This document shows, one piece after another, positions 23,701 through 32,578 of a stretch of 50,901 nt of DNA. The notes under the pieces are model-generated. The model did not search any database. It was not told where the DNA came from and saw nothing but the letters and a program-made list of their open reading frames with translations. The position numbers and the translations under genes are program-made. Numbering within the stretch: the stretch's first letter is position 1; every line of letters begins with the position of its first letter. The DNA is taken from contig NZ_JADEWR010000009.1 of assembly GCF_015207525.1 (NCBI RefSeq), forward strand, positions 1 through 50,901, read 5' to 3'. This DNA is from Nodosilinea sp. LEGE 06152. Its GTDB lineage: Bacteria; Cyanobacteriota; Cyanobacteriia; Phormidesmidales; Phormidesmidaceae.

Positions 23701-26700
23701 CTATCTTAGGAGAATTGCGATCGCTTCCACCAACGCTTCTGGCTCCACAGGTTTTGTGATGTGCGCTTGGAAACCTACCTGACGTGCCTTTTGCTGGTCA
23801 AAGTCTCTGGCATAGGCAGTCAGGGCGATCGCCGGAACTTGTCCACCCTGGTTTGGAGGGCGAGAGCGAATCTGCTGCATCAGCATATAGCCATCCATGT
23901 CTGCCATACCAATATCACTGACAATCACATCGGGAGTGAACTGATCAAGCGCTTGCAATGCCTCTAAGCCAGACGTGACAGCTGTTACCTTGGCTCCACG
24001 TTGCTCCAACAAAAAAGCCTGCAATTCACGAGTATCATCATCGTCATCTACAACTAGGATTCGCAAGTTACTTAGAGGAGTTTTCTGGTTTCCTACTTCA
24101 GCATGAGTCGGCTCAGACACAGCCGGAACCATTTTTTGAATGGTAGGTAACTGTACCGTAAACGTTGCGCCTTGATTGTTACCCAGGCTTTCTGCCTTAA
24201 CGGTTCCTCCGTGCATTTCTATGATTTGCCGTACGATCGCTAGCCCTAATCCCAATCCACCAAACTTTCGGGTTGTAGTGCTATCGGCCTGTCGAAAGTA
24301 CTCAAATACATGAGGCAAAAACTGCGAATCGATGCCTTTTCCGGTATCAGTGACCCGAATTTGAGCCAGTTGATTCAATTGCCGCAGTTCAACCTCGACC
24401 TGCCCACCATTGGGAGTGAACTTGACGGCGTTGGTGAGCAGGTTCCACACCACTTGTTGCAAGCGGGCAGCATCGCCAGAAACAGGAGCAACCGCTGTAT
24501 CAAGGTCGAGCAAAATTTGAATTTGCTTAGCTTCTGCTGCCAAACGCACGGTTTCCACTGCTGCAGAGATGACAAACGTTAGACTGACGGAAGCCGCTGT
24601 GAGTGTCAGCTTGCCCTGCATGATGCGGGAAATGTCTAAGAGATCTTCGATTAGTTGGGTCTGCAATCTGGCATTGCGCTCGATCGTGGCTAATGCTTCG
24701 GCTTGACGATCCGGGTTCAGTTTGCCACTTTGTAGCAGCTGAGTCCAGCCAAGGATGGGGTTGAGGGGCGATCGCAACTCATGGGACAACACTGCCAAAA
24801 ACTCATCTTTGATTCGATTAGCCCGTTCAGCCTCTTCCCGTGCGGCTTGTTCTCGTGCTAAGAGCTGTTCGCGCTCGGCTTCAGCTTGTTTGCGATCGCT
24901 AATGTCTACATAGGCTCCGATCACCCCACGAACGATACCCGCCTCATTTCGCAGTGGCACAGCTCGTCCATACATGTAGTGCACTACGCCATCTTCAAAT
25001 ACGAGTTCGGCTTCCTGTGTAATCTCCTGACCTGTCCGCCCTGCCTTCTGCAAGGAAAGCTCTTCTGCTGGAATGTCTTGTCCCTTACTTTGCAGCTTAA
25101 ATTTGAAGGGGTAAATGCCATTAACAGGAGTGGCAGTGGTTACATCGCCTGGTTCTGCTCGCATCAGCTTGTAGGCAGCTCGATTTACCGTGACTTGGCG
25201 ACAGTCGGGGTCATGGGCTAGCCAAATTCCAACTGGAACGACTTCCATCAGTGCTTCCAATTCTTTGGCACGAGTCTGGGCGATCGCTTCACTTTCGCGT
25301 AACGCCAGTTCTGCTTGTTTGCGATCGGTGATATCAATGGCAACCCCAATCCAATACTCAATCTCACCAGCGCCATTGGTCACAGGCAGGGCGCGGTTAT
25401 AGAGCCAGCGATACACCCCATCAGCACGACGAAACAGAATCTCAATCGCGTAGTCGGAAATATTGCTCGTTGCGGTCATCCAGGCTTCGTAAACCCGATC
25501 GCGATACTCTGGATGAATGCACTCTGCCCAACCATCGCCTTGCAACTCCAAGAGCGATCGCCCAGTGAAGTCTAACCCCCACTGGTTGACATAGGTGATG
25601 CAGCCATCGGCTCGGCTCATAAACACCAGTTGTGGGGATAGCTCAGTGAGTGCCCGGTAGCGATCTTCACTCTCACGCAAAGCCACTTCTGATCGCAGCT
25701 TTTCGACGGCTAACCAGATTCGTTCTGCCGCTGTTTCCAGCAGATTGATTTCACGCTCTTGCCATTGCCTGGGCTCATTGGTTGCGGCAATCAGATTCAC
25801 GGCCCAGCGCCCGTCCATAAAGAATGGCACAGCGACATGAGCGCGAATGGCGAGGGGTTCGTAAACAGTCGTGTAGCAATCCACTGAGCGCGGATCGCGT
25901 TTGTTGTCGTTGGAGATGTAGAGCCGCCCCGATCGCAGCATCTCCAAAACGATAGCTGGGTAATGGGAAAGGAGGTGTTCACCCACAAGCGAGGGCAGCG
26001 AATCATCGTGGTAATCGCTGGTTATCCAGGCGCGATCGTTCGCCTCATCAGTTTGGGCAAAGTAGCAGCGCTTGAGCTGCAAATACTGCCCAATCATTTC
26101 AATAGCCGTTGTCATCAACTGATCGGCACTGTCGCTGGTGCGAATCACTTCACTCAGGTCAGACAAAAACTGCGTATCCTGCTGCCGCAGCTTGCTGTCA
26201 TGAATGTCGGTGCAGGTTCCGACCCATTTTGTCACCTGTCCAGTTTCATCTTTGACTGGAATGCCGCGAACCAGTTGCCAGCGCCATTCTTCTGTGTGGT
26301 AGCGAAAGCGATGTTGAATTTCTAACAGCTCACCCGACTCGATGCTGTGTTGCCAGTCGTGCAAAGTATTCGGCAGATCATCGGGGTGAACTACCTGTTG
26401 CCAACTCCAATCATAGAGCCGTTCTGGCGGTAGCCCAATGTAGTCTGCCCATTGTTCGCTCAGGTAGTCTACACTGCCATCGGGTGTTGCTGTCCAAAGC
26501 AGTTGGGGGACTGTAGCAGCCAGTGTGCGGAACCGCTCCTCGCTCTCACGCAGGGTTGCTTCAGCCTGGTTGCGTTCTGCTTCGACACGTTTGCGCTCAT
26601 TAATGTTGCGGCTGACCGTTGCTAAACCGATCGGCTGATTGTTCTCGCCTCGGATGTAGAACACGTTGTAGATCATCCATACCGCTTCGCCCGTCTTGAA

Positions 26701-28863
26701 ATGCCGGAGCCGAATTTCGACTTCCGCCCGTCCCTCTCGCAACACACGCGGGAAAAACTCATTGACAACAAAATCTTGATCCTCAGGAAAGAAGAATTCC
26801 TGAACTGGAGTGTCCTTGAACTGCTGTGCGCCCTCCAACCCAACCGTTCGCAGTCCCGCTTCATTGATATAAAACGGGATTAAATTCATGTCGCACATGC
26901 CAATGAATTCTGTGCTGTTGTTGGCAAGAGAGACAAATTTTTGAATTTCAAGTTCGGATTGTTTGCGATCGCTAATGTCCTGTGCCGCGCCCACGTAATA
27001 AATAGGACGACGCTCAGCATCAAAAAACGTCTGTCCGCGAGCCAAAATCCAGCGCTCAATCCCGTCCTCAATACCAATGACGCGGAATTCAGCCTCATAG
27101 ATACCGTTGCCATTGGGGTCGATTGCTTTGGCAATTTGTTGTTCGACATACTCACGGTCTTCGGGATGTACTCCGGCATTATGGACGGCTACATTGACCT
27201 CAGCATCGGGTGCTAACCCCCACATCGCTTTCAACTGAGCATCCCAAATGAGTTCACCCGTCACCGGATTCCATTCATAGGGCGCGAATCGAGCGACCTC
27301 GATCGCGCTGCGTAGCTGCTGTTCGCTCTTGCGTAATTCCTCCTCAATTCGTTTGCGTTCGTCTTCGTCGCGCCTGCGCTCGCTAATGTCGATCGAAACA
27401 CCAATCAACTTTTGCAGGCTGCCATCCCTGTTGAGAATTGGCTGCCCCCGTTCTTCTAGCCAAACGATTGCGCCTGTATCGGGTCGAATGACGCGAAATT
27501 CACAGCAATATTCGCTTCTAGTGTCTACGGCTTGTGCAATGATGGCTCGGTGCTGCAATTCATCCTCCGGGTGCAGTAGGGCAATCCCCTGTTCAACCGT
27601 GTAAACGTCAGTGGCACCGTAAATCTCAGAAAAATTGGCAGAGGTAATCAGGCTGTCGTCGAATGGGTTCCACTCCCAGGCCACCATTCGTCCAGCTTCC
27701 ATTGCCAGGTTCAGCCGCTCTTCTCCCTCACGAATGGCGTTTTCTGCCTGTTTGCGATCGGTGATGTCGAAGATAACCCCTCTGCTAAAGATAGGTTTTC
27801 CAGCCGCGTCGTAGCTGGCGCTTCCTCTTGCCATAAGCCAACGCACGGTGCCATCCGACCAAAGCGTTCGATACTCAGTCTCATGATGTGCGAGTTGCCC
27901 ATCCTCCAGTACAGGACGCATTTCCTGAAGGCGCTGACGATCGTCTGGATGTACGGCATTTAGGAAAACCTGATAAGACATTTCGGTATCAGCGGGCAAC
28001 CCAAACAGCGCTTTACATTGATCGGTCCAGACCAACCTGTCATGCAGTACGTCCCAATGCCATAAGCCTAAATTGGCTCCCTCCGTAGCTAGTCGCAATT
28101 GCTCCTCATTCTGCCGCAGTGCTGCCTCAGCTTGTTTGCGTTCAGTGATGTCTTGAAAATAGATAGCAACTCCTTCTAGTGAAGGGTAAGCTCTCACCTC
28201 TAGCCACCGTTGCACAGGTTCACCGAACTCTTCCCAAGATGCAGGAACCTGTTCCTCTAAAGCTCGGTGCAGTTGCCGATAGGTAAATCCTCCCTTCTCG
28301 CTAGGGAATACCTCCTCCCAAACATTCTTGCCAATCAGTTCTTCGAGAGACTTTTGCAGCATTTGTAGAGCCGCAGGGTTGGCATAGGTATAACGCCAAT
28401 GGCGATCGAACGCCACAAACGCATCCGTCATGTGCTCCAGTAAATGAGCCGTTCGACGCTGGGCAGCTTCTGCCTCAGCCCGAAGCTGCTGTTCTTGTCG
28501 CAGGGCAACCTGGCGGGACTGATTCAACCTACTAATTAGTAGGGCAATGATGACAAACACTCCCAGGTGGAGCAGATCTCCGGAATCGACAATACCCAGG
28601 GCATTGTAGGGTGGAATGAAGTAATTAATGGCTAGTGCAGACAGTACGGTTGCCACCAGACCTGGTTTCAGTCCGCCATACCAGGCACTGACCATCACTG
28701 CCACGTAAAACAAAGCCAGGGGAGTGGGTTTTATCCAGGAGCCAAGCCACAGACTGATTACCGATGTTAGAGTCACATTGAGCAACACCAAACCATACGA
28801 GAGCAATGGTGAATTCCTGGTCATCATTCTTTGCACGCTTAGCCCAATGCTCCTGCCGATCAT
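23701..28863 (-). CDS. Hybrid sensor histidine kinase, DUF4118 + eight PAS + GAF + REC
   Basis: A 1720-residue membrane-bound kinase. The N-terminus (about 20-125) holds four membrane spans of the KdpD-like DUF4118 type. PAS domains start near 140, 257, 380, 514, 637, 774, 1066 and 1200, most followed by a PAC motif ending in DITDRKQAE-like text; a GAF domain lies near 900-1050. HisKA has its His at 1361 (LAVLSHELRSPLNPILGW), followed by HATPase_c (NLLTNAVKFTPNGG, DTGKGID, GLGLGLAIV). The C-terminal receiver (LRILVVDDDDDTRELQAFLL) carries Asp 1650 in VSDIGMADMDG, and Lys in THKPVEPE-like HITKPVEPE. No partner regulator is adjacent, so it may signal by phosphorelay elsewhere. Signals unknown, perhaps several. 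Confidence 0.95.
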   Translation of the reverse strand: MIGRSIGLSVQRMMTRNSPLLSYGLVLLNVTLTSVISLWLGSWIKPTPLALFYVAVMVSAWYGGLKPGLVATVLSALAINYFIPPYNALGIVDSGDLLHLGVFVIIALLISRLNQSRQVALRQEQQLRAEAEAAQRRTAHLLEHMTDAFVAFDRHWRYTYANPAALQMLQKSLEELIGKNVWEEVFPSEKGGFTYRQLHRALEEQVPASWEEFGEPVQRWLEVRAYPSLEGVAIYFQDITERKQAEAALRQNEEQLRLATEGANLGLWHWDVLHDRLVWTDQCKALFGLPADTEMSYQVFLNAVHPDDRQRLQEMRPVLEDGQLAHHETEYRTLWSDGTVRWLMARGSASYDAAGKPIFSRGVIFDITDRKQAENAIREGEERLNLAMEAGRMVAWEWNPFDDSLITSANFSEIYGATDVYTVEQGIALLHPEDELQHRAIIAQAVDTRSEYCCEFRVIRPDTGAIVWLEERGQPILNRDGSLQKLIGVSIDISERRRDEDERKRIEEELRKSEQQLRSAIEVARFAPYEWNPVTGELIWDAQLKAMWGLAPDAEVNVAVHNAGVHPEDREYVEQQIAKAIDPNGNGIYEAEFRVIGIEDGIERWILARGQTFFDAERRPIYYVGAAQDISDRKQSELEIQKFVSLANNSTEFIGMCDMNLIPFYINEAGLRTVGLEGAQQFKDTPVQEFFFPEDQDFVVNEFFPRVLREGRAEVEIRLRHFKTGEAVWMIYNVFYIRGENNQPIGLATVSRNINERKRVEAERNQAEATLRESEERFRTLAATVPQLLWTATPDGSVDYLSEQWADYIGLPPERLYDWSWQQVVHPDDLPNTLHDWQHSIESGELLEIQHRFRYHTEEWRWQLVRGIPVKDETGQVTKWVGTCTDIHDSKLRQQDTQFLSDLSEVIRTSDSADQLMTTAIEMIGQYLQLKRCYFAQTDEANDRAWITSDYHDDSLPSLVGEHLLSHYPAIVLEMLRSGRLYISNDNKRDPRSVDCYTTVYEPLAIRAHVAVPFFMDGRWAVNLIAATNEPRQWQEREINLLETAAERIWLAVEKLRSEVALRESEDRYRALTELSPQLVFMSRADGCITYVNQWGLDFTGRSLLELQGDGWAECIHPEYRDRVYEAWMTATSNISDYAIEILFRRADGVYRWLYNRALPVTNGAGEIEYWIGVAIDITDRKQAELALRESEAIAQTRAKELEALMEVVPVGIWLAHDPDCRQVTVNRAAYKLMRAEPGDVTTATPVNGIYPFKFKLQSKGQDIPAEELSLQKAGRTGQEITQEAELVFEDGVVHYMYGRAVPLRNEAGIVRGVIGAYVDISDRKQAEAEREQLLAREQAAREEAERANRIKDEFLAVLSHELRSPLNPILGWTQLLQSGKLNPDRQAEALATIERNARLQTQLIEDLLDISRIMQGKLTLTAASVSLTFVISAAVETVRLAAEAKQIQILLDLDTAVAPVSGDAARLQQVVWNLLTNAVKFTPNGGQVEVELRQLNQLAQIRVTDTGKGIDSQFLPHVFEYFRQADSTTTRKFGGLGLGLAIVRQIIEMHGGTVKAESLGNNQGATFTVQLPTIQKMVPAVSEPTHAEVGNQKTPLSNLRILVVDDDDDTRELQAFLLEQRGAKVTAVTSGLEALQALDQFTPDVIVSDIGMADMDGYMLMQQIRSRPPNQGGQVPAIALTAYARDFDQQKARQVGFQAHITKPVEPEALVEAIAILLR

Positions 28864-29573
28864 TACGTTGCTTCGCTAAATTGGCAATTGAACCGCGCTA
28901 AAGCGTTCAGCCGAGTCGGTTGCCACGGTTTGCAAGGTTCGTGAGAGGTCCCAACCCAACGCAGTGGTGTGTGAACAGTTGGTCATATTTTGGGGATACG
29001 CGAAGCGCGAGCGTAAAGCGTTTCTACAGGAAGCCGGCATCCGCCTTACTATTTCGCGATCGCCAGCAAAAATCGTTTCAGAGCTATTTGCGTCCGTCAT
29101 AGGTCACAAGGGCAGTGCCTCAAATCAACATACCAACCACCAGTCGATCCACGGCTACTGCTCCTTTCAGTCATAGCCATTTGGAAAGCCAAAATCGGGT
29201 GAATTGCTACAGAACACCTCCTGTCCATTCTTCTAGCATTGGATAGAGGCGCAAATCTATCTACAGAGCGAACTTTCAGAACTAACTTGAGGTGAAAGAC
29301 GACAAGTCGATGCCGAAGACGTGCGGGTAATGACTAGCCTCGCTAATTTCACTGCCGCTGCTGTACAGTGCCAAATTAAACGACATTGAAACAAATTCGT
29401 GTCGTGGAACAGAACCTTCTTTACAGCAGGACTACAGGGAGTTTGCTCAGCCGTTCCTCGTCTATTTGCACTACCAAATTGGCCTAAGGCGGAAAAAGCA
29501 AGCCAAATTTAGCTTTGCTTCTTTGACGACACCAATGTGTCTCCACGACAAATGAAGAGTCACTGTACATGTA
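28864..29573. other. Gene-free stretch before tRNA-Val
   Basis: About 710 bases. Short frames exist on both strands but none has a ribosome-binding site or a family motif. Around 28995-29020 is a GC-rich block (GATACGCGAAGCGCGAGC) of the kind seen in cyanobacterial short dispersed repeats. Base composition changes here from the AT-richer accessory part to the GC-richer right-hand part. Confidence 0.4.
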
Positions 29574-29646
<73 letters not shown>

Positions 29647-29832
29647 GTGCTGCATTTGCAGTTTTACATCTTAGCAGAGAATAGGGGGCATTTTGATCAA
29701 TTTCTCCAAAAACTTTCTGGTTAGAGTGACTTGGTTGCTAAGGCGTTAAAATCCACCACTCTGGAAAGTCTTCGGTCAATCGGTAGCTATAAGCGATGAC
29801 CGAGCAAATTTCCCTGACGCCCCTAGAGCGGC

Positions 29833-30093
29833 CTATTCTCGATCAAACTTTTGGTACCAAATCCAGTTGCCTGCCGCTGTCACCGCTAGGGCAATGCCCC
29901 CTCCCACGCAGCCCAAGGTGGGGTTGTAGCCACTGCGGGAAAGGTTAGTCATCCAAAGATGGGTTAGATCGCTACCCACCAGCGCGTCGGCTACGGCGGG
30001 GAAGAGATACATCAGGGCTGCGCCCACAATTAGCCAGCCCACCATGGAGGCCAGCAGAAACACCGTTTTTGCCGTCGATTGACTGCCGATCAT
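29833..30093 (-). CDS. Small membrane protein coupled to pepP
   Basis: An 86-residue protein with two predicted membrane spans (VFLLASMVGWLIVGAALMYL and GGIALAVTAAGNWIWY) and a short polar loop between. I do not recognise a family. The ATG at 30093 overlaps the pepP stop (TGATG), so the gene is translated together with the aminopeptidase. Coupling to pepP does not by itself indicate function. A GTG three bases upstream is an alternative start. Confidence 0.6.
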   Translation of the reverse strand: MIGSQSTAKTVFLLASMVGWLIVGAALMYLFPAVADALVGSDLTHLWMTNLSRSGYNPTLGCVGGGIALAVTAAGNWIWYQKFDRE

Positions 30094-31406
30094 CACGAGC
30101 GCTCCATGGCCTCTAAGGCCTTAGGTACGGCCGCAGTTAGCACCTCGCAGCCGCTTTTAGTCACCAGTACGTCGTCTTCGATGCGAATGCCGATGCCCCG
30201 CCAGCGATCGTCGATTTGGGGCTGCCCCTCGGCGGGTTCGTAGGTGGGGGAGATATAGATGCCCGGTTCCACGGTGACTACGTTGCCCGCTTCAAAAGGC
30301 TTCCAGGTTTTGTCAGGGTTGCGAAGCACCCCTGCGTCATGCACATCTAGCCCAAGAAAATGGCCGGTGCCGTGCATGAAGAAGGCCTTGTGCTTTTTCT
30401 CCTCAATCAGGGTATCTATCGTGCCGTGGAGCAAGCCCAGTTCCACCAGACCCTCGGTGATCGTGCGGGTGGCCGCATCGTGGAACTCGTTGAAGGGGGC
30501 ACCGGACTTGACGGCGGCAATCGCCTTGATCTGCGCCTCTAGCACCAGCTCGTACAAAATTCGCTGCTCGTCGCTAAAGCGGCCGCCCACGGGGAACGTG
30601 CGGGTGATGTCGGCGTTGTAGTAGTCCACCGCACAGCCAGCATCGATCAGCAGCAGGTCGCCGTCCTGCATCTGGCAGTTGTTTTCAACGTAGTGCAGAA
30701 TGCAGGCGTTGGCTCCCGAGGCCACGATCGAAGTGTAGGCTGGCCCCATTGCCCCCTCCAGCCGAAAGATGTGCTCCATCTCAGCCTGAATCTCGTACTC
30801 AAAGCGACCGGGGCGAGTGATTTCAAGGGCGTGGTTGTGGGCCTTGGCAGAAATTGCGATCGCCCGTCGCAACGCATCCAGTTCCTCCGCCGACTTCACC
30901 CGCCGCAGGGTCTGCATCATCAGGGTGGCATCTTCGATCGCCACGGGGCCGGTGCCGCGTTTGTAGTAGGTGGCTAGCAGCCGCTGCCAATGCTTGAGAA
31001 TGCGTTGGTTTAAAGCCTCGTCGTGACCAAAGCGGTAGTAGAGGCGATCGGCCTTTTCGAGGTACTTGGGCAGGTGCTCATCCAGTTCGGCGATCGGGTA
31101 AACTTCATCGGCTCCAAACTGCTCCTTGGCCAGATCGACCCCCACCCGGTAGCCCGACCAGGTCTCTTTTTCAGGATCCTTAGGCCGCACAAACAGCACA
31201 AACCTGTGCTCGTCGTGGTGGGGGGCCAGCACCGCCACCGCCCCTGGCTCGTTGAACCCGGTCAGGTAATAAAAATTGCTGTCTTGCCGGAAGGGGTAGT
31301 CTACATCGTTGTGCATTACCGCCGGAGGGGCGCTGGCAAAGACGGCGGTACCGCCGCCGATAAGTTCCATTACACGCTGACGGCGGTGGGCGTAGGGGGT
31401 GGTCAT
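30093..31406 (-). CDS. pepP: Xaa-Pro aminopeptidase (aminopeptidase P)
   Basis: About 437 residues, the normal length for bacterial aminopeptidase P. The N-terminal AMP_N domain (residues 1-135: DYPFRQDSNFYYLTGFNEPG) precedes the pita-bread M24 catalytic domain. All five ligands of the dinuclear Mn site are visible: two Asp in LLIDAGCAVDYYNADITRTF, His in MHGTGHFLGLDVHD, Glu in VTVEPGIY and Glu in GIRIEDDVLV. The enzyme removes the N-terminal residue from peptides with Pro in second position, in the cytoplasm. ATG at 31406 preferred over a TTG at 31418. A small membrane protein is coupled downstream; an MBL-fold gene lies upstream on the same strand. Confidence 0.95.
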   Translation of the reverse strand: MTTPYAHRRQRVMELIGGGTAVFASAPPAVMHNDVDYPFRQDSNFYYLTGFNEPGAVAVLAPHHDEHRFVLFVRPKDPEKETWSGYRVGVDLAKEQFGADEVYPIAELDEHLPKYLEKADRLYYRFGHDEALNQRILKHWQRLLATYYKRGTGPVAIEDATLMMQTLRRVKSAEELDALRRAIAISAKAHNHALEITRPGRFEYEIQAEMEHIFRLEGAMGPAYTSIVASGANACILHYVENNCQMQDGDLLLIDAGCAVDYYNADITRTFPVGGRFSDEQRILYELVLEAQIKAIAAVKSGAPFNEFHDAATRTITEGLVELGLLHGTIDTLIEEKKHKAFFMHGTGHFLGLDVHDAGVLRNPDKTWKPFEAGNVVTVEPGIYISPTYEPAEGQPQIDDRWRGIGIRIEDDVLVTKSGCEVLTAAVPKALEAMERS

Positions 31407-31513
31407 AGCGAAGGACAAGAAAAGGGTGAGCGCAAGAAAGACCGGGTTGCTATGCGGATTCTAAAGGATTTTTGCCTTTGCCGCCGCCACCCGGTCTCTG
31501 ACACAGCGACTGG

Positions 31514-32281
31514 CTAAGCTCTGGGGTACTGATAGACCTGAATGCGCATACCCTGGCTGGGCAGATCATTGGGTCGTACCCCTAGCGATCCGCTGCTGGC
31601 ACGAGTTACAGGCGTACCCGGCATCAGCGTTAGGAACTCCTCTACCGAATCAAGTTCGCAGCTCTCCCCAGCCACGCTAGTCAGATAGTGGGTAGGGATA
31701 ACGATCTTCGGTCGTAGCACCTGAACCGCCTGGACCGCCTCGGCGGCCGTGTAGGCCTTTGGCCCACCGCCCACGGGCACCAGCATGACATCGGGGCGAC
31801 CCAGCAAAATCTGCTCTTCTACACCTAAAGGCGCGGCGGCTCCACCCATGTGCACAACGGTGACGCCGCCCTGGGTCCACTTCCACACAGTGTTGTTGCC
31901 AAAGCGGCGACCGCCCTGGCGATCGTGGGGGGTAAGAATGCCCTGCACCCGCAGGTTTTCAAAGTCGTAGACGCCGGGGTCGGTGAGCACGCGGGGTTCA
32001 CCGGGCAGCTCGTTGAGGTAGCCTTCATCAAACAGACGGCTGCTGATCATGACAATGTCGGCGGGCACGGCGGGGGAAGGGAAGCCAGCGGTGCAGCCAA
32101 CCCGACGAAAGGGGTTGACCAAAATGCGTCGGCCGCCGCCGGTAAATAGAAACGCCGTATGGCCGAGGCTGCGGATGGTGACGCCTGCGGTCTGAGCCTG
32201 GGCCGGGGAGCCTACTAGCCTTAGCCCCAGGCTGGCCCCCAACCCTGCCCCTGCGTAACCCAGTAGTTGTCGCCGTTTCAT
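31514..32281 (-). CDS. MBL-fold protein with degenerate metal motif, exported
   Basis: A 255-residue protein. The N-terminus MKRRQLLGYAGAGLGASLGL up to AQAQ looks like a Tat-type or Sec signal with twin arginines. The rest follows the UPF0173-like metallo-beta-lactamase outline: IRSLGHTAFLFTGGGRRILV, DIVMISSRLFDEGYL, GVTVVHMGGAAAP, and KIVIPTHYLTS. Normal members have THDHFDH where this one has SSRLFDE, so most of the HxHxDH metal ligands are gone, while the late His of VVHMGG and the PTHY are kept. It is therefore either a non-catalytic binding protein or binds metal differently. The gene is intact and in good codon context, so it is not simply decayed. Confidence 0.8.
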   Translation of the reverse strand: MKRRQLLGYAGAGLGASLGLRLVGSPAQAQTAGVTIRSLGHTAFLFTGGGRRILVNPFRRVGCTAGFPSPAVPADIVMISSRLFDEGYLNELPGEPRVLTDPGVYDFENLRVQGILTPHDRQGGRRFGNNTVWKWTQGGVTVVHMGGAAAPLGVEEQILLGRPDVMLVPVGGGPKAYTAAEAVQAVQVLRPKIVIPTHYLTSVAGESCELDSVEEFLTLMPGTPVTRASSGSLGVRPNDLPSQGMRIQVYQYPRA

Positions 32282-32439
32282 TGCACTCTTACTCCCGCAC
32301 GTATAGCTTTGGCTAGCCTAGTGTAGACCGCAAACCGCCGGTTTATCGCCTCACTTTGAGCCAGCCATAGAACTGACCAGACCAAGTTTGAATTTTGGAT
32401 TTGGCAGTTTTAAGTTTGCCGATACCTAGAGACCTGTAG

Positions 32440-32502
32440 GGTGCATTGAGCGGCCCCAAAGCATGAGCTAGTCCCCAGGCTAGTTCTGGGCCACAATGCA
32501 CC
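32440..32502. repeat. Fold-back element in the MBL-crtI gap
   Basis: GGTGCATTG (32440-32448) and CAATGCACC (32494-32502) form the ends of a hairpin extended by GGCCC/GGGCC. Such GTAGGGTGCATTG-type elements recur in cyanobacterial intergenic DNA. The gap 32282-32578 has no gene. Confidence 0.6.
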
Positions 32503-32545
32503 GCTTACAGTAGCGATTATCTCAATCAAACCCGCAGTAGTAGCT

Positions 32546-32566
32546 GGTGGGCAGTGCCCGCCCTAC
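32546..32566. repeat. Dispersed palindromic repeat, copy 1
   Basis: GGTGGGCAGTGCCCGCCCTA followed by C; 12 bases beyond the crtI-type stop. Matches 35021-35041. The arms GGGCA/TGCCC make a short hairpin. This GTAGGGTGGGCA-TGCCCACC type is frequent between cyanobacterial genes. Confidence 0.6.
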
Positions 32567-32578
32567 ATTGGCTCTGAT

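Noticed and set aside
23701..28863. The many repeated PAS/PAC segments as DNA repeats
   Set aside because: Similarity is at protein-domain level only; they are normal PAS domains of a large sensor kinase.
28964..29176. 70-codon plus-strand frame upstream of tRNA-Val
   Set aside because: No start signal, contains a repeat-like GC block, no similarity to a known family.
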